Positions 46,834-56,839 of a stretch of DNA of 64,000 nucleotides are shown one piece after another; positions within the stretch are counted from its first letter, which is position 1; every line of letters starts with the position of its first letter. The stretch covers positions 3,658,001 to 3,722,000 of the forward strand of contig JBANSL010000004.1 of assembly GCA_037127255.1 (NCBI GenBank), written 5' to 3'. The position numbers and the translations under genes are program-made. The notes beneath the pieces were generated by a model. The model saw only the letters and a list, made by a program, of their open reading frames with translations, ran no database searches and was not told where the DNA came from. The stretch is from Persicaria tinctoria. Its lineage: Eukaryota; Streptophyta; Magnoliopsida; Caryophyllales; Polygonaceae.

Positions 46834-49371
46834 TGTTGTTACAGGAGTAAATCGAGTATTGAAATAAATATGAAATAAAGATCAGACTGACTTCCCTGTC
46901 TCAGCAAATAATACAAGACTTCCTCCCGTTGTAGTAAGAGAAAAGTCAGGATCGAATCCACGAGGAAGCACGTCAGCAGTTCTTAGGTAGCTGTAAATTC
47001 TCACAGAAGCAGCAGAAAGACAGAATCGCAGAAATAGAAAAGAAACAAATAAACCGGCAAGGGTAACTAAAACAAAAGCAAGGAACAAAGCAAAACAAGA
47101 CAAGACAACGCGAAACAGCAAATAAAACGAGGACACAGAAGCTACTCGATCTCGAGTAGCTGTCCTCTAGGTCGACTAAGGTGGTCGACAGAAGAAACTC
47201 AGAAACTGAAAACAAACAACTCGACAAAGGCAAACCAACTCGATCTCGACCACAATTCCTCGAGATCGACAAAGAAAGTAAAGAGAGAAACTTTTAAAAT
47301 CGACAAAAGCAGCAAACTTAACTCGACCTAGACAAGTCTCTACTCGACTTCGACAAGAACAGTACTCGAGGTCGACAAAGCTTCGTCTAGATCGACAAGA
47401 AATAGAAAACCCAAAATTGCAGATTTTCGACAGAATTCAGAAATTTAACAGAAATAAACTCAATATATTAAAAGACCTCCAAGGCCAGGGTTTCAACACC
47501 ACAACGATAACCATGCAAAACAACACATAAAGGCACAAAAGATCATGCTTTCCATCAAATAACTTTCGTCATTAACAAATAGGCAAATAGAGGCTTTCGC
47601 ATAAACCCTAATTGTTACTAACCCTTTTTCACATAATTAACCCAAGTTGCATTAAGATCACTTTCGCTTTAATAATACAAACAAGGATCACCATCAACTC
47701 TCGCAAAAGAATCATGCTCATAGGGATAGAAGATGAATTGCACAAAAAGATCTGACCTTTATCGCATCGCCTCACATGGCCACCGTCGGGCTCACCCCAG
47801 CCCCAGAAGTGGGTGGACTACTCACGCCTCATCGCAAACTCTGACATCATCGATTGAAAGAAAACTAATTGCATTAAAATAAACCAAAGTTTACAACCGC
47901 TCGAAGCCAACTCCGCTCTCGCTTCACAACTCCAACCGGCTGCTCACTCTCTCTCTCTACTTCTCCTACTTACTTCTCTCTCTACTTCTCCTACTTACTT
48001 CTCTCTCTGAAATTGAATGAATAAAACTGAGCCCCTAGGGCTTTATTTATAGCCTTCATTCCCTAGCTATTCTAGGAAAGAAGATATCTATCTCTATCTA
48101 AAATTATACTCCCTCCGTTAATTAAAACTTGACGTTTTACTATTCACGCACGCATTTTTAGGTGTTAAAAACTATATAAAATATTAACTTTTTTAATAAT
48201 TTTTTTAAATAATATCATACTTATTACTATTAAGTATGAATTTATAAAAACAAATTTAAAAAAAAGTTAATATTTTATATAGTTTTTATCGTTCTAAAAA
48301 AGCGTGCATGAATAGTAAACGACAAGTTTTAATTAACAGAGGGAGTATCTAAAACTTGAAAGGATAAATAAATTGTTTTAAGGAATTAAATCAACTAGGA
48401 AAAGATAAAACTAATTAAGGTAGGTCTTCATGATGTTGATAGATCTTGTCTCCTTGGATAGAACTTGATGTAATAGGATAGAATCTTCCGCCTTCGCGCC
48501 CAAGGAAAGCCAAGTCTAGTCGGACAGCCAAGTCGAGAAGCTCCTGGAACGCAGCTCTAGTCGACCTCGAGTAAGGCTCGTCGACCTCGAGTAGCAGGGT
48601 TCGTCGACTGGACTTCCTCGGGTTGGTGTGCTCGACATGGCTCGGACTTGGGTTCCTGGTGCTCGTCGATCTCGAGTAACCCTAGTCGATCTCGAGTAGG
48701 ATGGCTCGGTCGACCAAGCTTCCTCGGGTTGGTCTTCTCGGCAAGGCTCGGACAAGGGCTCAGGCGCTCGTCGATCTCGACCACCTCTTGTCGAGATCGA
48801 GTAGGGTGCTTTCGCGAGTTGGCTCTTCCGCTGGCAGCGAGTTGCTTCTTCCGCGGCAGCGAGTCGAGTCTTCCGCTGGCAGCGGGTGCTCCTGGTCGTC
48901 CTCAGCTTCGTCCTCGGCTTCTCGGGCATCTTCTCCTCGTCGACTCCGGGTGGTGGCGCTGGGCTTCGTCGACCTCGACCAGTTCTTGTCGAGATCGAGT
49001 AGGGTCCGGACCTCGGGCGTCTGGCTCTCTCGATCAGGCTTCGTCGACCAAGGCTGGTCGGCCAGGCTTGTCTATGTCGACTAGGGCTTACTCGAGATCG
49101 AGTAGCCCGGGTTCTTGGCCTGATTCGAGTGGTTCCACATGCTTTGACCTTGGACTTCTGTAGCCGTTTTCTGAGCTTTTTCGACCTTCTGTAGAATTGC
49201 TGTAAAACGCCTCGATTTCTGCGATTTAAACAGAAACTGGTGTAGATTCCATAATTTGGCAAATAAACATATACTACATAGATTCTGTACTATCTTAGCC
49301 CAAATGAATGTAATGTATACAGAAATTGATATAAAAATTACTGTAAAACATGGCAGATTAGGCTCACAACA
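46834..49371 (-). repeat. LARD 5' LTR (element orientation) with Stowaway insertion
   Basis: 2538 bp; matches 41934-44227 apart from scattered substitutions, short indels near 48840-48870 and the Stowaway at 48109-48345. Confidence 0.9.
48109..48345. mobile_element. Stowaway MITE inside a LARD LTR, 237 bp
   Basis: The ends CTCCCTCCGTTAATTAAAAC and GTTTTAATTAACAGAGGGAG are flanked by TA. The empty site is visible in the sister LTR at about 43202 (AAATTATATCTAAAACT), proving the insertion and its order. Inverted relative of 29841-30074. Confidence 0.95.
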
Positions 49372-49376
49372 GGCAA

Positions 49377-49615
49377 CTGCTCAGAATTGGCAACTCCACC
49401 AACTAGATGTAAACAATGCCTTTCTACATGGCATTTTGGATGAGGAAATTTACATGTTGCCACCTGAGGGTTATGAGAAGGCTCAAGGTGGACAAGTGTG
49501 CAGACTTTCAAAGTCTTTATATGGCTTAAAACAAGCGTCTAGGCAATGGAATCAGACTTTGACTAAGTTTCTGGTTTCTTTGGCTTATGAGCAATCTTAT
49601 CATGATTACTCCTTA
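49377..49615 (+). pseudogene. Host Copia RT (third island)
   Basis: It resumes the host RT exactly after the LARD: TAQNWQLHQLDVNNAFLHGI, then EEIYMLPPEGYEKAQGG and CRLSKSLYGLKQASRQWN, up to YHDYSLFV where the chimeric element enters. Confidence 0.9.
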
Positions 49616-49620
49616 TTTGT

Positions 49621-49782
49621 TGTTAGGGGAAGTCTTGTTGGGCCCGACCAGAAAGCCCAACATATAAGCCAGACCGGGGCACCATCCCAAAACCAATTGG
49701 CATTAGGTGGAGTAGCCATCCACTTATATGTTAGGTTCAGAATCACCCCACTTCCGATGTGAGATTTACAAGTGTCCCAACA
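49621..49782 (-). repeat. Outer LTR of the chimeric element (3' in element sense)
   Basis: 162 bp; contains the ATCTCACATCGGAAGTGGGG-type segment. It differs from the partner at 52108-52270 by about three single-base indels and one substitution. Confidence 0.9.
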
Positions 49783-49942
49783 AATCCCCCTCTCACTTGT
49801 GAATCCATCACAAGTCTAGCCCGGTTGGAATTGAGACCTCCACGCAACGGGTTCGACTAACCCGTCATCGATTCAGATGTGGAGTCCATCTCAATCTTCG
49901 GTGCAACCGGCCCACCCGCCGAACTCGGCTCTGATACCAGTT

Positions 49943-50178
49943 TGTTATAACGAGAACGATAACAGATGAAGAAAGACACGGAGATTAACGTGGTTCGGTA
50001 ACGGTGTGTTACCTACGTCCACGGGCAGAGAAATAGGGATCTTTATTATGGAGGCAAACAAGAAACTAGGGTTGCAATTTGGTAGGTTTATGAGTATATA
50101 TAGTGCCTCAAGAAACCTAGTCAAACAATGGGCCTAAACCCAAAACAAATAATAAGCCCAATTCAAGGCATATTAACA
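49943..50178 (-). repeat. Inner, unrelated LTR inside the chimeric element
   Basis: 236 bp, TGTTATAACGAGAACGATAA to CATATTAACA (plus strand). Same family as the solo LTR at 4542-4949 but lacking its GC-rich block. It is bordered by a PBS on one side and a purine-rich tract on the other, not by a TSD. Confidence 0.85.
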
Positions 50179-50393
50179 AATCTCCACCTTGACTTGAATC
50201 CTCTCATATGTACCAATCGCATTTCAACGCCAGACATACCAAATGCAATGCCATGCCAGATTTACCAGATGCGCTTCAATGCTGGATGTACCAGAATCTC
50301 CTCTCAGAAACAGATGCACCGTGACAAGTGCCAGACATTCCTCTACCTCAGATTTGTCCTTGTAGGAGGACCCAGATTGCCCCGCAGGGCAGC

Positions 50394-52070
50394 TCAACAG
50401 TTGGTGATATTAAACAAGTTCAAACAGTGTTGGAACTTGCTCTCCGGAACTGGCTTGGTGAACATATCAGCAGGATTATCAGATGTTCCCACCTTCTTCA
50501 CCCTGATTCTCTTCTTAGCTTGCCAGTGTGCTAACTCACCTTCAGAAACAGCAGCCTTGTAGTTGGATGGAACACCATCTTCCTCCTCCTCGGCCACATG
50601 CAAAGCATATCCCACTAGATCGTCAGACCTGGATCTCGCAAACCCTCTGATGTCAACCCTTCTTGGTCGATCTAGAGCAATACTCTGATGTACAACTCCA
50701 CATGTTCCTGTGTCTAGTGGTATATTCTTTGTCTCACCAGTATCTGACTCAGTAGTACCTGATTGTGACGATTGGTCAGTGACCAACTCAGGTGCCTGAG
50801 TCTCTGCTGGAGTGAAGTTAAACTCCGCCTCCTCAGCAACAGTCTCCCTAACGTTGACTGAAACAGCATCTGCAGCACCCGTGACTGCTGAACCTTGTAG
50901 AATATACAAAGTCCCCTTTCCCTGCTTGACTCCTTGCAAAACCACATTAGAGCCCTTAAACACGCGCAACTTTCCACCATAACCTGTGTATCTGAAACCC
51001 TTGTCGTCTAACACAGTTAGGGATATCAGATTCTTTGTCATATATGGCACATGTTTGACTTCCTCCAATGTGCGAAACTTCCCATCGTTTGTCCGAAGCC
51101 TGACTGAGCCGATCCCAACAACCTTGCAGATGACATCGTTTCCCCTAGAAACATTGCCCTTGTCTACACATCTATATGTTGTAAACAACTCTCTTCTAGG
51201 ACATACGTGACATGACGCACCTGAGTCAAGAAACCACACATCATGATCTGTGCGATTACCTGCTAGTAGAACAATATCTTCCTCAGAAGTATTTCCACCA
51301 TGAACAACTGCTGCAAATCTAGATTTCTGCTCTTGTTGCCTCTTCTTAGGACAGTCATTCTTCCTATGACCTTTCTCCTTACAGTAGTTACAAACGTAGT
51401 CTGGTTTAGGGCTTGATTTGCGACCTTGCTTCTTGCCCCTTCTACCATCAGAATTGCCTCCGTTGGCCATAAGCCCGGAAGCCTGATTGTTTGTAACCGA
51501 CGCGGTTGCCTTCAGACGCAACTCTATGCTGTGAAGCGACGATCTGACCTCTTCCAGTGTGATGGTATCCTTTCCAACGACGAACGACTGAACGAAGTTC
51601 TCGTATGTGGGGGGTAGGGATACCAGCAGAATAAGGGCAGCATCTTCGTCCTCCAGCTTAACATCAATATTACGCAATTCAAGTAATAACGTGTTAAGTT
51701 GATCAAGATGATCTCTGAGTTGTGTACCTTCCTGCATACGCAGCCCGAACAACCGTTGTTTCAGAAGCAACTTGTTTGTCAGAGACTTTGTCATGTACAA
51801 ACTCTCCAACTTCATCCACAAGCCGCCAGCAGTTTCCTGATCAGCAACCTCTATTATGACATCGTCTGCGAGACACAACATGATCGTCGAATGAGCCTTC
51901 TCCTCAAGAAGATCGTACTCAGCGGTGGTTGTATCTACCCCCTTCTTGTCGGCGGTTAACGGTGCCCATAAACCTTGTTGCTTCAGCAAAGCCCGCATCT
52001 TTATCTGCCACAGACTGAAAGAGTTTCTTCCAGTAAACTTGTCAATCTTCACTACAGATCCCGACATCAT
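50394..52070 (-). CDS. Fused, internally deleted Copia gag-pol, 558 aa, open frame
   Basis: ATG at 52070 (MMSGSVVKIDKFTGRNSFSL) opens an uninterrupted frame. In order: DUF4219/UBN2 Gag (residues 1 to about 180); zinc knuckle CNYCKEKGHRKNDC (about 227-240); protease WFLDSGASCHVC (about 280); the usual post-protease region to GVKQGKGTLYILQGS. The frame then jumps to an integrase C-terminal/linker region (NIPLDTGTCGVVHQSIALDR) and the first residues of the RT region (YKAAVSEGELAHWQ), and finally to the last residues of RNase H (VGTSDNPADMFTKPVPESKF). Integrase core, RT and RNase H catalytic parts are absent, but both deletions keep the frame. Family: Tnt1-like Copia. It could still make particle proteins and protease; this is inferred. 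Confidence 0.85.
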   Translation of the reverse strand: MMSGSVVKIDKFTGRNSFSLWQIKMRALLKQQGLWAPLTADKKGVDTTTAEYDLLEEKAHSTIMLCLADDVIIEVADQETAGGLWMKLESLYMTKSLTNKLLLKQRLFGLRMQEGTQLRDHLDQLNTLLLELRNIDVKLEDEDAALILLVSLPPTYENFVQSFVVGKDTITLEEVRSSLHSIELRLKATASVTNNQASGLMANGGNSDGRRGKKQGRKSSPKPDYVCNYCKEKGHRKNDCPKKRQQEQKSRFAAVVHGGNTSEEDIVLLAGNRTDHDVWFLDSGASCHVCPRRELFTTYRCVDKGNVSRGNDVICKVVGIGSVRLRTNDGKFRTLEEVKHVPYMTKNLISLTVLDDKGFRYTGYGGKLRVFKGSNVVLQGVKQGKGTLYILQGSAVTGAADAVSVNVRETVAEEAEFNFTPAETQAPELVTDQSSQSGTTESDTGETKNIPLDTGTCGVVHQSIALDRPRRVDIRGFARSRSDDLVGYALHVAEEEEDGVPSNYKAAVSEGELAHWQAKKRIRVKKVGTSDNPADMFTKPVPESKFQHCLNLFNITNC

Positions 52071-52107
52071 TCTTGACAGAAATCACAACCAAGCTCTGAT
52101 ACCAATT

Positions 52108-52270
52108 TGTTAGGGGGAAGTCTTGTTGGGCCCGACCAGAAAGCCCAACATATAAGCCAGACCGGGGCACCATCCCAAAACCAATTGGCATTAGGTGGAG
52201 TAGCCCATCCACTTATATGTAGGTTCAGAATCACCCCACTTCCGATGTGGGATTTACAAGTGTCCCAACA
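52108..52270 (-). repeat. Outer LTR of the chimeric element (5' in element sense)
   Basis: 163 bp, directly followed (element sense) by AATTGGTATCAGAGC, the tRNA-iMet primer-binding site. Confidence 0.9.
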
Positions 52271-52275
52271 TTTGT

Positions 52276-53267
52276 GAAGATTCAAGGTACTCTCTTCACT
52301 GGAATTTTGGTGTATGTAGATGATATCTTGGTTACTGCCAATGATCATACAGAGATTCAGAATGTTAAAGATGCTCTACATTCTCAGTTTACTATAAAAG
52401 ACCTAGGAATTGCTCGTTATTTTCTGGGCATAGAGCTATACAGAGATGCTATAGGCGTCACTTTGACACAAACAAAGTATATCACTGATCTTCTTAAGGA
52501 TGCTGGTATGGACACTTCAAGGCCAGCTAAATTTCCTCTTCCCACTGGACTGAAATTGAGGCTCGAAGAGGGAGATCTTATGCCTGATCCTGAGTCTTAT
52601 AGAAAGATAATCGGGCGCCTTCTTTACTTGTCTTTGACAAGGCCGGATCTGTCCTACTCAATACAACACCTTAGCCAGTTTGTGTCTCAGCCTCGCGCTC
52701 CTCATATGCAAGCTGCTAAACATGTCCTTAGATATATGAATGGCACTCCTACACTTGGTTTATTTTATCCAGTTCAATCTTCCCTCAAGATTACTGGATT
52801 CACAGATGTAGATTGGGGGTCTTGCCTGACTACTAGACGATCTCTATCATGTTATTGTGTACTTCTGGGTCATGCTTTAGTTTCATGGAAAACTAAAAAA
52901 CAACCAAATGTGTCTCGTTCCTCAGCAGAAGCAGAATACAGGAGCATGGCATTCACTACTGCTGAACTGGTTTGGACAAGTTTCATATTCTTCAGGATCT
53001 ATGTGTTGGTGTACCTCGTCCTATAACTCTCTTTTGTGACAACACTGCACCTCAACAAATGTTTGTTAATCCTTGCTATCACGAGCTTACTAAACACATT
53101 GATATATATAGATTGTCATTTCACCCGTGAACAAATAAGTGCAGGTTTTCTTCAGACATCCTACATTCCAACCAATCTTCAACTTGCTGATCTTATGACC
53201 AAGGCACTGGGGTCTCAGCAGCTCAACTTCTTTCTTTCCAAGCTGGATGTTCAACCACTTCCAGCTT
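52276..53267 (+). pseudogene. Host Copia RT/RNase H (fourth island)
   Basis: It resumes after the chimera with the RT catalytic box LVYVDDILVT (about 52310), then RNase H (SSAEAEYRSMAFTTAELVW). Frameshifts near 52975 and 53120 break the C-terminus, which otherwise ends with ADLMTKALGSQQ before the polypurine tract. Confidence 0.9.
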
Positions 53268-53277
53268 GACGGGGGGA

Positions 53278-53385
53278 TATAGGATTATATTGTGGCAATT
53301 GGCGACTTGGGTGAGCAGCTGAGTGTGAAGCCGGAGCCAAAAGAAAAAAGGCGTAGGGCATAGCACCAGAAGCCACCTCAGCACT
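53278..53385 (+). repeat. Truncated 3' LTR of the host Copia
   Basis: It matches the first 108 or so bases of 31672-32023 (TATAGGATTATATTGTGGCA to CACCTCAGCA) and then stops abruptly. Confidence 0.88.
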
Positions 53386-54010
53386 AATGCCACAACTTAA
53401 CTACTCTATCGGCTATGAAATTCACCTCTCATAAAATATGTGTGCAATTCAATAACTTCTTACTTATTCCAAACTTGCTGATTTTTTTAATTACAAAAGA
53501 AGACAATTCACATTCCCTGTAAGCAACTGTTATGTTTCTTATAAAATATTATATGCAATTTCTATACATATCTGCAGAAATGGACTGACCCTGAGTCCCT
53601 AACTCTGCACTGTCTGTCGTCTCAACTGGCTTCACTTTGTTTTCAATTGATTGGCCTTCCCAAAATTACCCTATCTTTTATTTATTGCAAATTTGGATGG
53701 ATTTGTATAGTAGACATTTGTTATATATTAGTAGGAATATATATATATACATATATATAGCTGCACAGTTGCATTTCATCATCGATCACAAGCTGGGTAC
53801 TGTATCAGTCTGTATCCTATATAATCCCAACAAAACCTGGCAACTCAATTCAAAATTAATTTGCAAGTCAAATGTAAAAGATACTCCATATATATATAGA
53901 TTCTTCAATATTAATATAGTACTCTAATTGTTTATATATAAATGGTTGCATCTAGTTTGCTTTATAGACACTTCTTTGATCTCTTTTAGGGACTTGCACA
54001 CGAGTTGCAA
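53386..54010. other. Intergenic spacer
   Basis: No gene is visible. A TA-dinucleotide run at about 53737-53760 and AT-rich DNA only. Confidence 0.4.
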
Positions 54011-54425
54011 CAACAACAACAACAACAACAACCCAGTAAGTCCCGCGATAGCGCAGGGTCTGGGGGGTCAGGATGTACGCACTCTTTCCCCGACGAGTCG
54101 AGAGAGTGTTTCCGAAAGACCCACAATAATAAGCTACTTAAAGCGCATGTAGACAAGGCAAACAATAGATAAGCATGCACATGAAGGCAGAAACAATAAG
54201 AAGGCACAAGGATGCAGGCTGGAAGGAAGAAAGAAGCAGAAACAAAACCCAACGCCAGACTCGGATAACTAAACGTCAGGAACCCGAGTGCGCCTCTTCC
54301 AGTGGTCTCTATCTAATGCCATATCTTCTGAGAGGTTCAGCAAATTGAGATCATGACGGATAACCTCCATCCAGCTCTTCTTCGGTCTTCCTCTCCCTCT
54401 ACAAATAGTGTTTGACGGATAACCT
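54011..54425 (-). mobile_element. RTE LINE 3' fragment, 415 bp, with 17-bp TSD
   Basis: On the plus strand it begins with the (CAA)n complement of the RTE tail and continues through the complement of the family 3' UTR into the last codons of ORF2 (GKECVHPDPPDPALSRD). TTGCACACGAGTTGCAA flanks both sides (53994-54010 and 54426-54442). It is strongly 5'-truncated. GGATAACCT is duplicated inside its 5' end (54359 and 54417). Confidence 0.9.
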
Positions 54426-54442
54426 TTGCACACGAGTTGCAA

Positions 54443-55216
54443 AGGTTATATATTAGTGTTTGATTTCTCACGCAATCAAGGTACTTATAATTAATGATAA
54501 TTCTTAATGACCATATGCTCTTAAAGATAATTCTTAATGACCACATATACATGAGAACATTTCAAAGTTCATGTTGCGCGCCTGATATATTTGACACATT
54601 TTTAAGAAGCTAATAACTCTATAAAATACCAAATTTTAAAATAATTTTGTAGATAATTGTATTAAGTATAAGATTATTTTTGAAAAAAATAACAAAATAT
54701 CATATATTTTATATAGTTTGTATCGTTCTTAATACATGTTAAAAGTAAAAAAAAAAAAAACTATTTTGAGACGAATGAGGTACCATTTATATTATTTGGT
54801 TATCTAATAAAAAAAATTACAAACAATTGCATCTTTATTTCTTGCTAATCGTAAAACGGTTTTTATAACATATGCGCATAGGATAAAACTCTTCTTCTTT
54901 TTTTTGTTCCAAAGGTAGGGGAGTATACCCCCTAATTATTAGTATTAATAATGGGAAATGCTAGTTCATAGGATGGGCTACACCATCAACATCCTTCAGG
55001 ATGTGGCTTGACGACGGATACTACAGATCTTCAACTACAGGGAAAAAAAAAAGACAAGCGACTTTAAAAAATCTAATTATAAAAAAAAAAATAAACTAAT
55101 TAAAATTTAAACAAAAAATTAAATTTAGGGTCTTATCCTATACCTTAGGGTATAGGATAGAAAAATCGATAGTAAAAAATGCTAACAAAGGCAAAGTTGT
55201 GAGGGTTGAAGGATCA
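54443..55216. other. Intergenic spacer with a degenerate MITE
   Basis: No gene is visible. About 54578-54785 looks like a decayed Stowaway-type palindrome (GACACATTTTTAAGAAGC against AATACATGTTAAAAG). Confidence 0.4.
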
Positions 55217-55557
55217 GGGTTCGTTTGGTTCAATGTGAGAATTGAAATTCCCGGAAAGTTACTTCATGGGAATTGAATTCCCGGGAAATCCAATTGACGG
55301 GAATTCTAAAAATATGTCTGGTTGATTTTTTATTCTAGGAGATTAAATGCAGGAAATGGAAATTTCCAAGTTAAAAATGGGGGAAGTTGAACTTACCTAG
55401 GGGAGACTAGATAAGTGAACTTTCTTCATTTTGGGGGAATTCAAATTCCCGAAAAGTTGAATTCCCGTGTTTTTTAATTTCAAAAACACCAACCAAACAC
55501 AGGAATTTCTCCTACTTTCTGGAAAATTCTACTTTTAAGTTGTCAACCAAACGGAAT
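55217..55557. mobile_element. MITE, relative of 13732-14085
   Basis: The ends GGTTCGTTTGGTTCAATG and, reverse-complemented, ATTCCGTTTGGTTGACAA enclose GGGAATTGAATTCCCGGG-type sequence as in the other copy. The target duplication is not clear. Confidence 0.6.
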
Positions 55558-56839
55558 ATTTTATGATTTGAATGAGAGAGCAATGAGCATATCTACCTAG
55601 CTACGTGAGTTTTGGGGTAAAAATTAAATGAAACCACATGATTTTTTCTTACTTTAAAAAAACCAGTGATGATTCAAAATTTATTTGGGTTCATTTATTG
55701 GAAAAAACTTTGGACATTATTTGGATCAACCGTTCTATGTGAATTGGATACTATATTTATGGCACTTATTTCACATTAATTATTTTAAACAATGAGAATA
55801 AATTCAAACTTTATATCACCTGAATTAAAATTTATACCCCTTAACCTCAGTAGGCCTTTTGTTATCCTTTAGGTTTACGCTAAACTAATTAATTACAGTA
55901 AGTTTGATTATATCAATGAGATTCAAACTCGAGAATTTTACCGTTGTTGTGGTGTGGGTCCCGTTGCTTCATAGATAAAAATTAAAAACACATTAACCAA
56001 GTTGAATTTTATTTATTTTTCCATTCCATTAACCAAGTGGTTTTATTCAGTGCTAATTAACTACAAGTTCCAATACCATGTTCGACGGGAGCCTCTATTA
56101 TAAGAAAATAAAATTTAATTAATTACAAAGATGAATCAGCAGGAAATTTTTGAAATTAAAACTCTTTAAAATAAATTAAAAAGTCAAATGCTAAAAAAAT
56201 AAATCATTGGTGGTGGTGTTCCATTTTCAAAGGGCAAGTGGGATCTCGGAAGGCCATGGATTCATTCACCGGTGGATTTTTGTGGATTAAAAGTAATGAA
56301 TTAAAAATATATATTACAGTAAGTATCAAACAACATATTAATTTGGCTGCACTTGATTGTTATATAATCACAAGGTGAATCCAAACACTTAAATTTTGTT
56401 GTATATCAATTGCTGTGGGATTTTGGCTGCAATTCAAATCATATCTTACCGCAGTGAAAAATCAGGCCTCTGAGGGTGTTCAGAAGAAAATATATATGCA
56501 AAAAAATCTTTCATAATGCATATATATATATACATATGTATATTGAGATTCAAATTTGATTTTTGATTGTTACTTTATAGATTATGAACAGTTTTTTATT
56601 TTATTTATTTTATATGTTAATGGTAGTGTTAGTGTTACTGTTTTTGTGATATTCAAAATCCAAAATATATAAGTGATCATTTAATTTTAATCTAAGTAAA
56701 AATATTAATACTCCTATCATCTTAAAGATTCTTTTAAATGCATTGACAATGACTATATATGGATAAGCAAAACAAACAAGGTAGTGAATGAACAAGGAGT
56801 TGATTCACACTAAACTACCACACAAGAAGGAATTCCTCA
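55558..56839. other. AT-rich intergenic spacer
   Basis: No gene, RNA gene or bounded repeat is recognised. Confidence 0.4.

Larger units (their letters stand above)
41934..49371 (-). mobile_element. LARD-like Gypsy derivative, TSD GGCAA, tRNA-Asp-type PBS
   Basis: The LTRs (41934-44227 and 46834-49371; TGTTGTTACAGG...GCTCACAACA) are long, and the 2.6-kb interior is largely non-coding. GGCAA flanks it (41929-41933 and 49372-49376). On the minus strand the interior starts with TTGGCGCCGTTGCCGGGGA (about 46832-46813), the tRNA-Asp-type primer site used by Athila/Tat-like Gypsy elements, and ends with a purine-rich TATAGGGTGTT tract before the 3' LTR (about 44238-44228). No protease, RT or integrase is present, so it depends on a partner element. 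Confidence 0.9.
49621..52270 (-). mobile_element. Chimeric Copia/TRIM retroelement, TSD TTTGT
   Basis: Terminal repeats of about 162 bp (49621-49782 and 52108-52270; element sense TGTTGGGACAC...CCCCTAACA) are flanked by TTTGT (49616-49620 and 52271-52275). In element orientation: LTR, PBS (TGGTATCAGAGC, about 52105-52094), a 558-codon Copia-derived frame, a purine-rich tract (CAAGTCAAGGTGGAGATT, about 50196-50179), a second, different LTR (50178-49943), a second TGGTATCAGAGC (about 49939-49928), a short non-coding region, a polypurine tract (GTGAGAGGGGGATT, about 49796-49783) and the outer LTR. The inner LTR has no TSD of its own, so the whole array transposed as one unit. Confidence 0.9.
31672..53385 (+). 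mobile_element. Host Copia element opened by three nested LTR-element insertions
   Basis: The outermost element of the cluster. Its 5' LTR (31672-32023) is followed by TGGTATCAGAGC, the tRNA-iMet primer-binding site. Its coding sequence can be followed in order on the plus strand through four islands (32136-33034, 39624-41928, 49377-49615, 52276-53267) and ends in a polypurine tract (CGGGGGGA, about 53270-53277) and a 3' LTR truncated after about 108 bases. The islands rejoin at the same residue position on either side of each insertion, and each insertion has its own TSD. Confidence 0.92.

Noticed and set aside
48516..49262. A 248-codon Arg/Ser-rich frame on the minus strand in the LARD LTR
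   Set aside because: It is a by-product of the repeated CTCGA/GTCGAC words, and the equivalent frame in the sister LTR is shorter and shifted; no protein feature is present.
53996..54040. CAA microsatellite as an independent repeat
   Set aside because: It is the reverse complement of the RTE (TTG)n tail with a TSD on both sides.
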